Under the pieces are notes generated by a model, which searched no databases, was not told the origin of the DNA, and saw only the letters and a list, made by a program, of their open reading frames with translations. The position numbers and the translations under genes are program-made. A stretch of 64,000 nucleotides of DNA from Aristolochia californica (taxonomy: Eukaryota; Streptophyta; Magnoliopsida; Piperales; Aristolochiaceae), in assembly GCA_029961685.1 (NCBI GenBank), contig JARWKL010000008.1:39634821-39698820 (forward strand), given 5' to 3'. The first letter of the stretch is position 1. Every line of letters starts with the position of its first letter. Below, piece by piece: positions 21,241 to 33,116 of the stretch.

Positions 21241-22040
21241 TGAGAAAAACAATTGGTGAAGAAACACTCTTTAATTCATCAGTCACCCAAATTACATCTG
21301 ACCAAAGAAGACCATGAGCAGGAGGTGAGTGATGATAAAGAGGAGGAAATGAAAGATGAGGGTGATGTTGAGAACACAGAAAAGGAGAAAGATACCAATT
21401 CTAAGAAAAAGTTTCAGGAAATGTCTCATGAATGGTCTCTCATTCACAAGAAGAAACTCATCTAGCTGCACAAAACCAAAGGTGGTCACCAAGGACAAGT
21501 AGGCCTCTTGCTATAAAAGCCCGATTAATGACCAGGGGGACCTCTTTGCAGTGAAGCACTTTCCTAGAGTCTAAGCCAATGATATTTGTCCCAAGATAAC
21601 CTCCATCTTGATCTCTTTAACTGAAGGAAGAAGTTGGATAACATCAATGTCAAAAGTTGGGTCTAAAGCTCATCCAAATATGACTAGCCAAATTAAGAAA
21701 TATTTTTCTCAACTAATAAACCCAAAATCTTTCTACTCATTTTTCTATATGGGACAATTCTTTCCAACACTCCTCACGTGTTAACCCATTTTTCTGACTC
21801 CTACTATTTGAGGTGGAACCCACATGCTTGAGCACCTTCTCGGATACCATGTTAGAAGTTGGGTCCAAGTCACATCCCAAAATGACTAACCAAGTTAGAA
21901 ACTCTTTTTCCCAACTAATAAATCTATAATCTTTTTACTCGTCTTTCATGTGGGACAATTCTTTCAAAAAATCAAGCTCTATGTGCACAAAGTCATCATA
22001 GTAAAAACTGAGGAGCTAATTCCAGAATGTCAACCTTTGT
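21241..22040 (+). pseudogene. HSP90 pseudogene fragment (linker and middle domain), plus strand
   Basis: Plus-strand translation gives the charged HSP90 linker (EQEVSDDKEEEMKDEGDVEN, then KKKFQEMSHEWSLIHKKKLI). After a stop it gives LLYKSPINDQGDLFAVKHFP, then LDLFN-stop-RKKLDNIK, and beyond the inserted TRIM LYVHKVIIVKTEELIPE. The order is that of HSP90 from linker into middle domain. Several stops and frameshifts make it non-functional. It lies in opposite orientation to the fragment at 19,560-20,060, so the locus has been rearranged. Confidence 0.85.
21648..21970 (-). mobile_element. TRIM retrotransposon inserted in the HSP90 pseudogene
   Basis: Two ~121-bp direct repeats, 21,648-21,769 (TGTCAAAAGTTGGGTC ... 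TTTCCAACA) and 21,850-21,970 (TGTTAGAAGTTGGGTC ...), flank an ~80-bp internal part. On the minus strand the internal part starts TGGTATCCGAGAAGG, a near match to the Met-tRNA primer-binding site TGGTATCAGAGC, immediately after an LTR ending ACA. The element is flanked by the 5-bp target duplication ATCAA (21,643-21,647 and 21,971-21,975). Removing it restores contiguous HSP90 similarity. Total ~323 bp. Confidence 0.88.
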
Positions 22041-23120
22041 AGCTTTCTTTCCCTTAGTTTAGTTGAACTTCACTGTCATCTATGGCTGCCTCCACCATGG
22101 CCATGACAACATGGTGTCTCGAAAGCGAAAGGAATGTTATTGTTGCAGGCACAACCTCAAAGATATTTCAGGCCCCTTTACCACAAGTTTGTTATAGCTA
22201 CACAGCCTCAAAGATATGTCACCCCATCATCAAGTTTTGTTATGCCAACTCTGTTCCAATGACAATAGACTTTGTTACGAATGGACAAAATTTTGAAAAT
22301 AAAGAGCTATAAGTAGCAACAGAACCATGAGAGAAGGTAGCTGAAAAACAAGTCTTATTTTTCGGTTTCATTTAACCTTCTTCTACGTCTTGTTATTCAG
22401 TAAAGAAATGCAGAAAGGAGAGCGAACAGTAGCAGCTTCAGTGTCCTGCTTCTATTTTGCGATGATCTGATTGTGAGATGTTGGATTTTTTTTCTGCCAA
22501 GTAGATGATCTGAGAGCTTTTCTAACTTGTTTCTTTCAAACGTTCTACAATTCCTCTGAGAGTTTGTAAACGAGAGAGCAGCAGCAGCATCTATTTCGTC
22601 CTTAAGATCATATCGGAACCAATGAAATCAACAAAGAAAAGACACAAAATTTTAAATTGAAGACACAGTAGTTAAGTTATCCTTACCGAAAGACTACCAG
22701 AGCAACACAACACAGACCGACAAATTACAATGTAAACGTTCAAAAACATACTCCAACCAGAAGGGGCGACAAAAGGAAAGATTTACTCAAAGAATTCACC
22801 ATATATAACTATAATATCAAACATTTATTTCAGACAGCAAGTAGAAAAGGGAGAGAGGATTTATTTGTAGTGGGTACCATTGACGAGCTAAGGAGCCAAT
22901 CTGGTTACCACTGCGTACTACAGACAAGACGATAAGTCCATCCCAAAGATTTCTCACCACGAACGGCGCATAGGCCCTAGACGAGAACCAGCATTGAGCA
23001 TTCTTGAACGAGAGCTCAATGTTATGGGCCAATCCTTCACCAGGTAAAATGGGGTGTTCGGATAGGGACTGAAACGAAATCCTCGAGGAAGAAGTCCGAC
23101 TTAGTTGGAGCGTCGTCACC
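22041..23120. other. Unassigned stretch with weak open frames
   Basis: 22,082-22,312 (+) and 22,817-23,119 (-) are open but match nothing I know. 22,150-22,560 resembles 19,230-19,500 (both contain CCTCAAAGATATG, GTAAAGAAAT and AACAGTAGCAGCTTCA in order), so this is an old duplicated segment around the HSP90 relics. No gene is called. Confidence 0.4.
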
Positions 23121-24575
23121 TCTTTACAAAATTAACCTTTTATATACTGTTAATTACATGTTAGAGTAACGAGAAAAATAAATATTTTTATCTTAGGTTT
23201 AAAATTAGACTTGATTTACATATTTCGAACTCGAACAACTGGAATGAAGCCGAGCCTCGAACCTAAAATTATAATCGAATTTGAACCAAGTTAGAACTCC
23301 AATATGCATTTAAAACTTTTTATAAAATACATGTTAAATAAATTGTATATAAAATTATGCATAAATTTTACATAAAATTGGACAGGACCTCTATATAAAA
23401 TTGGGCATAACCTCTGTACATAAATAAATTATTCATAAATACTGCATAATATTATACATAAAATTTATTCAATAATCAAACACAAAAATATTATTGAAAT
23501 ATCGATATCAATTTATAATCATCCAAATAAAAATAATAAATCTAGAATAAATTTATAAATTATAATTTCACTTTACTCGAAAAGTTAGATATATTGGTCC
23601 ATGTCTCAATTAAGAAATATGAGTCGGCTTACTAGCTTCTGAACCGAACCATGGTTCACTCAAACTCGGCTCATTAACTTAAACGAGCTCAATCTCAATC
23701 TCAAATTCGAATCAAGATCGAGATAAATTGAACCGAACTGAGCTAGAACCAACCAAGCTCGAGCTACTCGCAAACCGCCTCAATTCAATGCCACCCTTAT
23801 ACGTAGTCAACCAAATATGATTTGCTAAGTGGTGTGGGTGTATGCTTGAGGTGGTTTGGAATTTAGGGTTTCAGTGTGACCTTGAGATGGTTTGGGTTTT
23901 AGAGTTTAGGGTTTGGGACCTTGTTAAGGATATTGAACCACATACCCTTAAAATGAAACCACTTTTGAAATATTATAATGTCGATGCCCAGTCAATTGAT
24001 TTATGGTTTACCTAGAGTTGTATGTGTGAACTTCGAGTAGTCATTGTGGAATGTAGTATTACAGGTTGTGGGTGTGGGTCACGTTGAATGCCAGTTGAAA
24101 CTTACAAGAAAAAAAACAATTGAATTTTCTCAAAAAATTACTATTTTCTATGATTATTAAGTATATCACCATCAAGCAAAATTTTTGTAGCCAAGTGAAT
24201 TTTCGAAATTTGCTCATCTCTTTAGTCTTTTTATTATTAGTCAGAAAGGGAGGACAAGACACAATAAACCCACTATCTTTGCAACAAAGAGGTCAAGGAG
24301 GACAACCCCCAATCCTATGGAAAAATCCATTTGAGTCAAGTTTGATAGGATTCATTGATCACTTCACCAACGTAAAAATACCCCGAATAATATTATTTTA
24401 TTAAATTCGGCCATAAAAGTCATATTTAAGTAATTCTTTCAGTTTTTCTACACTTTTCATATAGGTGAGTTTAAGTTATTGACCTTTTGAAAAAAAATGT
24501 TTTTTTTAAATTATAAACTTATTTGAGAAAGAAAACCTTTCCATTTTTTAAAATTCTTGAAAAATAATTGTTGCC
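23121..24575. repeat. AT-rich DNA with dispersed GAACTCGAGC-type repeats
   Basis: 23,200-23,330 and 23,600-23,800 are rich in TTCGAAC, GAACCGAAC and GAGCTCG words and end near GCCACCCTTATACG. The 52,790-53,090 segment (ending GCCACCCTAG) and 15,100-15,210 look alike. Possibly remains of hAT-like MITEs. No coding sequence. Confidence 0.4.
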
Positions 24576-27500
24576 TTTTTTTTTTATAGAAAGTGTGAAT
24601 TTATAAAAGAAAATGAGAGAGAATATACAACCTAAAAAGTGGGGCCTCCCTCCACAATAAGGGTTTGGAGGGAAGATCCTTGTTTAATGTCAGTCTACAA
24701 GGTGATTGTTGGATTTGGGTGCATGCACCCAAGTACAATTAAGGGAGGAGGAAATGTTGCATATATCTAGGAAGACTTCCTAGTGTTGTCAGGGGCTTGA
24801 ATTTGGTGCACCAATCAATGACTACTTTTGAGGCTCCTTCAATGATAAGGGGACCCAAGAATCAGACCCGAAAGATTATAAGGCCTTGAAGTTGTCCAGC
24901 AAATTCCGCGGAGGTGGAATCATATATACCCAAAGGACCGGCGAAGGAGAGAAGGAACGATTATTGTCATCATGAATTACTCCACCAAAACCCGCAAGCC
25001 CAGGACAACCAAAGGCATTGCCATCGAAGTTTAACTTGAGGTGACCAGGATGAGGTGGAGATTAGAAAATCATGTTTGGAGGACGTGAGTGGCAGATTCT
25101 GAAGTGCTTTGGCAGAAGGGGCAAAATGGGTCCCACTCTGGTCAAAGTATCAAAGGCGAGGACTATATTTTTGTAGGTGCACCAAATGAAAAATTTAGCT
25201 CCAGGGAGGGGAGGGTGCGGGGAGAGGAGACTAGGGCAGTGCAATTGGGTTGTGAGGCTAAGCAGTGCTAATGCCTAGAATGTGACTATAGGCAGAATCA
25301 GTGAAGGAACCTTTGGAGCAAGGGGTCCAAATAAGTATATTATGGTTTCTGACTTTAACATTAACGAGGCTGGAGAGGAGGTTTGAATCCTCCAAGGCTT
25401 CATTATCGGTGAGGGTTCAACGAAGTTGAAAATTCCATTCGCCAAGGTTTTGCTAGATTTCAACGATTGGGGCTGAAGGAAGGTTGGAGAGGCTTGAAAT
25501 AAAATTGAAGGTATTGGTCAATAGTTTATCTCCCAACCACCAATCCGGCCAGATTTTGGTCTGAAGCCTATTTTCAGGGAAGCACTTAACAATATCTGAG
25601 AAGTTGGGTAGGAGGAGGAAGATTTTCCTCCAAATTAGCGATAACTTATAGTGATGGCCTCCTTCCAACCTCCAGCCATCCTGCTTGCCGACTTTTGCAG
25701 CGACCAAAGATCTCCAAATCAGTGCAAGATGGGTATTGAAGTGCCAAATCCATTTGAGTTAGTATGTTGAATTATTGCTAACTATGCTTTTGATACTAAG
25801 ACCACCAAGAAACATAGGTTGATAGATATCAAACCATTTCACAAGGTGATATTTCTTTTTTACCATTGGATCCTCCCCAAAGAAAATGGTGCTTGAAGAA
25901 TTCCAAATGATTGATGACAGTGGCGGGGGAGTGGAATAGGGATAAGAAGTAGCTAGGAATCTCATGGAGGTAAGATTTAATAAGGGCGAGTTTACCTACC
26001 TTTGAAAGGAGTTTTCCCCACCAGGTGGCTAATCTACCTTCCATTCGTTCAAGCATGAGAAACCTACAAAGCTTGTTCAGAGTGTCTTGAGTCAGAGGTA
26101 GGGCAAGATAAGTGTTGGGAAGGTTGGCGATTTTGCAATCGAGGTAAGCAACCATGGAGTATAGAGTATTTTGATCCACAACCCGAGATAGAGTATTTGG
26201 CTCAACTTACTCTTTGACCAAAAGAGAGTTCAAAGAGGTTCAACATGGCCTTTAAATGAATAGTTTGCTCCATAGTGCCTTATCCAAAAAGAATGGTGTT
26301 ATCAACATATTATAGTTCAACATGGCCTTTAAAAGAATAGTTTGCTCCATAGTGCCTTATCCAAAAAGAATGGTGTTATCAACATATTGTAGAATGTCTT
26401 GGTTGATGTCATTTGAAATGGGGGTGAGCCAACCAATATATTTGGCATGTCGGACCATAGTGGGAAGGTACTCGACAATGATGATGAATAAGAAGGGTGA
26501 TAAGGGGTCGCCTTGCCTGATTCCATGCGTGTCATAGAAGTGGCCATAGGATATCCCATTTATCGGGATGGAGTAAGACGCAAAAGAGATACAACTGCAC
26601 ATCCAAATGCGCCAGTGAGTGCCGAAGCTCATTTGATCAAATAGATGGTATAGTAACTTCCAGTTGACTTGATCAAAGGTTTTCTCAAAATCCACTTTGA
26701 TGGCAATCATGGGGAGATTTGAGCGCTTGAAGGAGTCAAATAGTTCATAGGCTGCCATTGCAGAGTCGAGGATGTTTTGGTATTTGATGAATGTGTTATG
26801 GCAGGGGTGGATAATCTACGGGAGTTCGCATCAAAAGTGGTTGGCTAATACTTGAGCAATGATCTTGTAGGTACTGGTAGTTAGGCTGATTGGCCAAAAG
26901 TTTTGAGGGTATTCAGTGCTGATCTTCTTTGCGATCAAGGCGATGAAGGAGGTGCCTAAGGCTTGGTGAGTAATTTTGCACCGGTGGAAGTTTTTCACAA
27001 AGGTGTATACATTGCTACGGAGGATCTCCAAGTAGCGACGATAGAATTCCCCATTGAAGCCATCCGGCTTGAGGCACGATCCGTCGACAGCTCGAGATTG
27101 GCGTAGTCAATTTCGGTTGAGGTGAAGGGGAGTTTGAGTCTTGTAGCAACCTGGCTGTTGATGCAGCAATGTTAGAGTTAATGCAAAATAGGCTAATTGT
27201 ACTGTTCCTCAGTGTATAAATATGTGAAAGACTTAACAAGGGCATTAACGATTGAGAATCTATTTGTATTCACCTGACCCTCAATGCTTAATGAGGTGAT
27301 ACAGTTAGTTCTTCTTCTAGCTGAGGCAATGGAGGGGAAGAAATTAGTTTTTCCATCTCGATCTGTCAACCAACGTAACCTGACCTGTTGTTTCTAGTGA
27401 ATGGTTTCGTTGTACGTAATTTCATGAAACCCATGATTGGGAACATTACTAAGTGAGAACTCAGACAGAAATGGATCTTTGCTCCTCAAGGAGGTCGAAC

Positions 27501-27960
27501 TCACATATCCAACTGAGGACAATTTTTTTGTGGCATGCAGTAGTAGCATGTCGATTGATGGACCAAGATCTAATATTTGATTTAAGAGCCTTCAGTTTAG
27601 GGGGAGGGCCTAACCAGGATTTGGGTTAGCTGTGATAGACTGCCACCATCTAACAAGGTTAACATCAAAACTCCAATCATGCAGCCAACTATTCTCGAAG
27701 TGCAATGGAGAGTGACCCCAAGAGGAGGGATGAGTGTTGATGACAATTGGTGTTTTTCTGCAATAAACCTTCGGGACTGCTCATTGGGCAATGAGAGGGA
27801 TAGACGCCCAGGAGCAGGTTCAGACTGGGAGCCATGGGGGAATGGGGTAGACCCACTGGACTCAACAGGCGATGCTTTCTGGAGTCGAGATCTTCCTTGT
27901 CGCCGGTAGGCAAGGGGGAATGGGGTAGACCCACTGGATTCAACAGGCGCTGCTTTCTGG
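24576..27960 (-). mobile_element. Decayed LINE (reverse transcriptase, zf-RVT, RNase H)
   Basis: Read on the minus strand from 27,960 down. ~27,600-27,460 gives a pre-RT linker (LKALKSNIRSWSINRHATT). 27,031-26,831 gives RT start (FIALIAKK, then ISLTTSTYKIIAQVLANHF). 26,758-26,357 gives the RT palm (KVDFEKTFDQVNW, then GIRQGDPLSPFLF and QYVDNTILFG). 26,179-25,829 gives RT thumb (WGKLLSKVGKLALIKSYL). ~25,130 gives a zf-RVT motif (CPFCQSTSESATHVL). ~25,040 gives RNase H (LNFDGNAFG, then GFGGVIHDDNN). A T run at 24,576-24,585 marks the 3' end. Stops, frameshifts and a mutated catalytic motif make it dead. The 5' limit is uncertain. Confidence 0.88.
26238..26391. repeat. 77-bp tandem duplication across the LINE catalytic motif
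   Basis: GTTCAACATGGCCTTTAAA starts at 26,238 and again at 26,315, each followed by CCTTATCCAAAAAGAATGG and GTGTTATCAACATATT. The unit contains the Y-V-D-N motif of the reverse transcriptase, so that motif is now encoded twice out of phase. Confidence 0.9.
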
Positions 27961-27991
27961 AGTCGGCATCTTCCTTGTCGCTGGTAGGTGT
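27836..27991. repeat. 78-bp tandem duplication
   Basis: GGGGGAATGGGGTAGACCC at 27,836 recurs at 27,914, with both copies continuing through CAACAGGCG and TCTTCCTTGTCGC. The period of 78 is a multiple of three, so open frames run across both copies on both strands. Probably within or just 5' of the LINE. Confidence 0.88.
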
Positions 27992-28481
27992 ATTGGATCA
28001 GAGTGGCGCGGGGTGTTGTGTTGTAGAGACTGACGGGGAGGATTCTGCGTCAGAGAGTTCGGCTGGGGGAGGGGGGACGAAGCGATCTTGGGTGGAGTGC
28101 CTTGCTCAAGGGGGGACGTCGGAGTCTCTGCTCAGGTATCTTGAGGCCTTCATCCCCTACTTCTTGTTGGCTTTTTTTATATTAGAAACTTCTCAATATG
28201 AGTTGCAGGTCAGACAGCCTTAACCATTCTCATACATTGAGCCACCGTAAATAGATTTCAATGGAGTTTTTTTTTCTTTTCTTTTTTGTAAAAACTTGGT
28301 TAGAATTAAGGATTAAGAGCACTATAAAATCTCTGATTTTTAACTCATATTTTATTTTTATCTATTAATTCTTTCATTTTTTACAATTTTTTTTAATCTT
28401 TCACTTCTTGTCTTATAAAAAAATTCCTATTTTTTAATTTTTCAAATATAATGTTTAGATTTATATAAATATACAATTTCA
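27992..28481. other. LINE flank and AT-rich spacer
   Basis: GC-balanced to ~28,160, possibly the LINE 5' part, then T-rich up to the inner end of the right arm. No gene seen. Confidence 0.35.
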
Positions 28482-29218
28482 TGATGGAACACTGGCTGAG
28501 AATTTTTTTTTTTTTTGGTTCAAATGTATTAGAGGAACATTTGACATTGGCCACTTAGGGTACTTCACCCCATATAAGCAACAATATCTGTTTATCTGAT
28601 TGATTGTGCTTACCTCGGCAAGGCGGTTGTTTTTTCTTATATATATGGTTCATAGGCGCCGGAGAGGACCTGTCATCGGGGATGACGGCTACGACGGCGA
28701 GGAGAGGAAGAAATCGAACAGACGACCATAGAGGCGGCCGACGAGTAGCTGTCGACGGCGTTAGAGGCGGTGACAACAGCCAACGCGAGGAAAATCCTCC
28801 CCCCCTCCCCCCCCCCCCCCCACGATCCCGCTTTCCTACTCCCGATCCCAACTTACCTCGAGCTGGCTCGCGAGTTGACGAACCGAACCTGGCTTCGGTC
28901 GAGCTCGGCTCGTTAATTTAAATGAACTGATTTCGGAGCTTGAGCTCGAGAGATAACGAATCGAACCAACTAATTGCTCCTAATACATCTTATTTAAACA
29001 AATATGACCTCCATGTTACATCGAGCTAGCATGTGACTCAAAGAGATCCAAGGCCACAAGGATTGTCAAAATGTTTTTTCTTTTTTTTTTGTCGTAAAAT
29101 TTTTATATTTAAATTTCAAAGGAAATCATTTTTAAATTTTGCTTTTAAATTACTAAAAAAACCCTCCTATAGCCTAGAGTACCGTTTATAATTTGATGGT
29201 CCAAACTAGAGGAGGAGT

Positions 29219-29290
29219 GGGGCTTTGTGAGAAACGAACTCACCACCTGTTGCACCCAAAGCAAGATTCAGACCACTAGACCAAAAACCC
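29219..29290 (-). pseudogene. Degenerate full-length tRNA-Pro copy
   Basis: The minus strand reads GGGTTTTTGGTCTAGTGG, then CTTGCTTTGGGTGCAAC and GAGTTCGTTTCTCAC, then AAAGCCC. The acceptor stem and B box are mutated but anticodon TGG is preserved. Its flank CCAAACTAGAGGAGGAG resembles that of the tRNA-Pro at 32,454, so tRNA and flank were duplicated together. Confidence 0.8.
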
Positions 29291-30794
29291 ATTAATGTTA
29301 AATATTACTTCCTATAAAAAATTTTCCTATAACTACAATACTTTGCTCACTTGTTAATAGTAAAAATGAGATAATAATCAAATTCTCCTTTTCATTAACT
29401 ATTTTTGGGAATAATAATGGTCAAATTCTCATTTTTTTTTCTTTTGGAGGGTTGGATAAGGGTCAGTTAGGGTCGGGTTTTTGAAAACTCAAAATCTATC
29501 CATGCAACCTCAACCTCGACTTCGACTTGATCCCTCAACCTCAATTCATAAGAACTATCAAGAAAAATTAATAGACTAGAACACCTTTGAATGAGATGGT
29601 AAATAATGATGGGGGTGGCAAAATGGGTAAAGACCCCACAAAATCAGATGAGGTTCCACAAACTGTGACATTAAGCATTTACTGACAAAGTAATGAAGGT
29701 CATTTATATAAAACTCTTAATTGTAGTTGGAGAGACAACATGGGGAGGAAGGATTTGGCCATTATGGTAGAGGGTATTTGATTCATTTCTCATCTTCTCC
29801 TTCTTCGACCTTGTGCAGAGTTCGATTTGTGTTAACCTATTTATACGTTTGTGTTAACCTATTTTTAAATCTACATTTAAGTTAAACCTATTTATTTAGA
29901 AACTCTAAAGACCCTGACCCTTATTGGGAGTGGCACTTAGCCAAACCGACTCACAAACAATTCGAGCTTGGTTTGAAAAAAAACTCAGTTCAATTCAATT
30001 TTTATTTGAGCTTGATTCAAACTCAAATTTAGAATGAGGTTCGTTAAGTATAACAAACCAAACTCAAGATATTTTTTAAGTTCAGTTTGTTATAGTTACG
30101 ATACTTTGCTCTCTTTTGAAATTACAAGTCTTGGATTATGTGAATGGATTTCACTAATGTAGCCTTTGTGGTTTTTAGATGATTACACTTAAACATGAGA
30201 TTCATTAAAATTTAAGAATTGTAAAATACTCTTTAAGTTATTAAATTTTTACTTCATTAGTTCTTTATAAATCGAAAACCGACCCAAGTTATACATAGTT
30301 CAGGCACATGTTATTGACCTAATTTTATTAATAAACTGTTTTGTTTCGGTTTGACAGAATGATTTGTTGAGTTTTGGTTTAATTGATTGAAAATACAAAA
30401 AAAAAAAAAAGATTAAAATGGTCTAGTTCAATATAATTAAAGAGGCTTAACACTTTGATCTTTATTTTCTAGTACTTAAAAAACTTATTCCTTGTTATTT
30501 TTTTTATAATAACATATATTTTATTAGAATTTTCATGTAAACTTATTTTTTTATATTTTATATGGGTTAACTCGAACCCGGTTGAAGCCCTTCGATTTTA
30601 TTTGTAAAATTGATTAAAAATTTTAAATTCACAAAATGCACTCACACTAAATACATAAATGATAAAAATAACTTTAATCGTTATTATTTCCAAAAATAGT
30701 TAGTAAAAATGAGATAATTATTAAATTATATTTTTCATTAACTATTTTTGTAAATAATAATAGTCAAATTCTCATTTTTATTTTCCATGAGGTT

Positions 30795-31680
30795 CCAAAT
30801 AGACCCTTAGGGTTAAGATGGAATTAGGCCTAACCCAACTTGGTTATATATAAGGAGGGTTGGATAAGGCTCAGTTACAACCAGGTTTTAGAAAACTCGA
30901 ACCGATCACACAGTCTAGCTTCAAAGTAATAAAAAATATTTGATAATTAATTAATATAAAATATTTGTCAATATTAAAAATAAAGAACAATAAAAATTCA
31001 ATTGAAGAAGTTTTTCTTTATAAAATTATAATTTAAAAAAATAATATGTTCGATTTTGGTAAATCTTGTCTCCACCCCTATATTAAAGTATATATTTTAA
31101 TTTTATAAACATTTCAAAATTCAAAGAAAATAAACAGAAAATAGGAAGAAAAAAAAGTGGATGGAGAAAATTTAAACCCTTAGGGTTAAGATGGAATTAG
31201 GCCTAACCCAACTTGGTTATATATAAAGAGGGTTGGATAAGGGTCGGTTACAACCAGGTTTTAGAAAACTCGAAATCTATCCCTGCAACCTCAACTTCGA
31301 CTCGATCCCTATAACTCTATCCTATCTCTGTATCCTTGAGATAGCCTACTTCGACCGATCACACAGTCTAGCTTCAAAGTAATTAAAATATTTGATAATT
31401 AATTAACATAAAATATTTGTCAATATTAAAAATAAAGAACAATAAAAATTCAATTGAAGAAGTTTTTCTTTATAAAATTATAATTTAAAAAAATAATATG
31501 TTCGATTTTGGTAAATCTTGTCTCCACCCCTATATTTTAATTTTATAAACATTTCAAAATTCAAAGGAAATAAACAGAAAATAGGAAAAACTTGTCTCCA
31601 CCCCTATATTTTAATTTTGTAAACATTTCAAAATTCAAAGGAAATAAACAGAAAATAGGAAAAAAAAGAGGATGGAGAAA
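30795..31680. repeat. ~390-bp tandem duplication plus a 74-bp one, right arm only
   Basis: CCCTTAGGGTTAAGATGG begins near 30,803 and again near 31,179. The two units share TCACACAGTCTAGCTTC and CTTGTCTCCACCCCTATA. The first unit lacks ~100 bases (AATCTATCCC ... CTACTTCGAC). Within the second, CTTGTCTCCACCCCTATA recurs at ~31,516 and ~31,590. The left arm has one unit, so these duplications postdate the inverted copy. Confidence 0.85.
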
Positions 31681-31689
31681 ATTTAAAAA

Positions 31690-31757
31690 TACTACGTTTC
31701 TCTTCCACCGAGTACCAATTACTTTGAAGGTCGGCAATTTTGAAGAGAAACGTAGTA
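31690..31757 (-). other. 16-bp hairpin after the variant tRNA (right arm)
   Basis: TACTACGTTTCTCTTC and GAAGAGAAACGTAGTA, as in the left arm, abut the 3' end of the UGA-anticodon tRNA-like gene. The loop differs by small indels while both stem halves are unchanged. Confidence 0.85.
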
Positions 31758-31829
31758 AGGGCGTTGCGAGAATCGAACTCGCGACGTCTCGCTCTCAAAG
31801 CGAGAATCATACCTCTAGATCAAACGCCC
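31758..31829 (-). tRNA. tRNA-Pro-like gene with UGA anticodon (right arm)
   Basis: Inverted counterpart of 13,769-13,840. Acceptor stem GGGCGTT/AACGCCC is perfect here (the left copy has a G-U pair). Anticodon stem CTCGC/GCGAG, loop TTTGAGA (TGA) and T arm GAGTTCGATTCTC are identical. The discriminator base is T rather than C. Confidence 0.8.
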
Positions 31830-32179
31830 TGCTTGGTTTAAGATTGAGTTAATATATATAAGTTGTTTATCCTTCTTGCCCGTCAGTGTTTTTCAGATTG
31901 TGAAGTCCCCTGTCCGGTCTCCGATCAACTACGAGAAGAGAATCGGAGCTGCCATGATTGTTGTAACCTTGTAACTTGATTTTCAAACCATTTACCAATT
32001 CTCTACGATGCCTGCTGATGGCTTGGAGGGTGACAAGCTATGCTGTGAGTCTTACTTGATGACCATCTTCACAGGAAGCTTCTCCGATTCCCATCTCCTT
32101 ACAAACTGTCAGCTGTTCTTCCCGAAACAGACTCAAATGCAATTTCGTAGCTGTTGATTTGTATCCCATTTTTTTTCTC

Positions 32180-32345
32180 AATCGGCATTTCGGAACTGCT
32201 CCGTTATTTCTCGGACAATGTTTGGAAATCTCGTTATCTGCTCTGTTTTCTATAAATTCAGAGAGGATGGGTGGGAAGAGAGAAAATCGAAGAGAAGAGG
32301 GGAAGAGAAAAACCAGTAGCGATGGCGTGTCTCTGCATCTGCATC
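32180..32345 (+). pseudogene. Captured 5' end of the tetraspanin gene (right arm)
   Basis: AACTGCTCCGTTATTTCTCG, ATCTGCTCTGTTTTCTATAA and AGAGAAAATCGAAGAGAAGA, then ACCAGTAGCGATGGCGTGTC, parallel 37,437-37,600 of the real gene through its ATG. The copied start reads MACLCICI and stops. Same orientation as the tetraspanin gene, ~5.2 kb upstream of it, with the Rpp21-like gene in between. Confidence 0.85.
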
Positions 32346-32453
32346 TGAGTATTTATTGTAATAAACAATAAAAAAAAAAATTTATTACTTAAAAGCCCCT
32401 CTTGTAGTTTGGCGTTTTTGTTTGTTTGAGATTGCTAGACTAGAGGAGGGGCG

Positions 32454-32525
32454 GGGGCGTTGCGAGAATCGAACTCACGACCTCTTGCACCCAAAGCAAG
32501 AATCATACCACTAGACCAAACGCCC
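32454..32525 (-). tRNA. tRNA-Pro (UGG), right arm
   Basis: Same 72-nt gene as 13,088-13,159 on the opposite strand: acceptor GGGCGTT/AACGCCC, anticodon loop TTTGGGT, discriminator C, intact A- and B-box regions. The short inverted repeat (GCCCCTC/GAGGGGC) and T run lie downstream here too. Confidence 0.92.
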
Positions 32526-33116
32526 GTTGTGATGATTATTGCCTTTCGGTAGTTATAGTTATTAAGAAGGTCTTGGATTATGTGGATGGGTTTCACTAAT
32601 GTAGCCTTTGTGGTTTTTAAGATGATTATACTTAAATATGAGATTCACTACAATTTAAGAATTTTAAAATACCCTTAAATTTTTACTTCATTAGGTCTTT
32701 ATGAATTGAAAACCGACCCAAGTTATACATAGTTCGGGCGCACGTTATTGACCTAATTTTATTAATAAACGGTCTGGTTCCGGTTTAATGAAATGATCCG
32801 GTGAGTTTTAGTTTAATTGATTGAAAAAACAAAAAAGAATGATTAAAATGGTCTAGTTCAATATAATTAAAGAGGACTTGACACTTTGATCTTTATTTTC
32901 TAGTACTTAAAAAAAAAATTATCCCTTATTATTTTTTTATAATAACATATATTTTATTAGAATTTTTTCTTGTAAATTTATTTTTTATTATTTTATATGG
33001 GTTAACTCGAACCCGATTGAAACCTGAAGGGATTGGGTTCACCTCTAAATGTTACACCTATTTAATAAATGGGTTGGATTGCATAATAGATTTAAGTTAG
33101 GTCGACCTATTGCCAC

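Noticed and set aside
22082..22312. Possible chlorophyll a/b-binding protein start (MAASTMA)
   Set aside because: Similarity stops after the first residues; no transit peptide or LHC helices follow.
22817..23119. 100-residue minus-strand frame (HNIELSFKNAQCWFSSRAYA)
   Set aside because: Looks protein-like but I recognise no family and there is no supporting splice structure; left unannotated.
24120..24404. 94-residue frame MNFLKKLLFSM...
   Set aside because: AT-rich, no similarity, no neighbouring exons.
28604..28921. Open frames over the GC-rich block of the right arm
   Set aside because: Frames differ from those in the left-arm copy and consist of Arg/Gly/Pro-rich low-complexity sequence.
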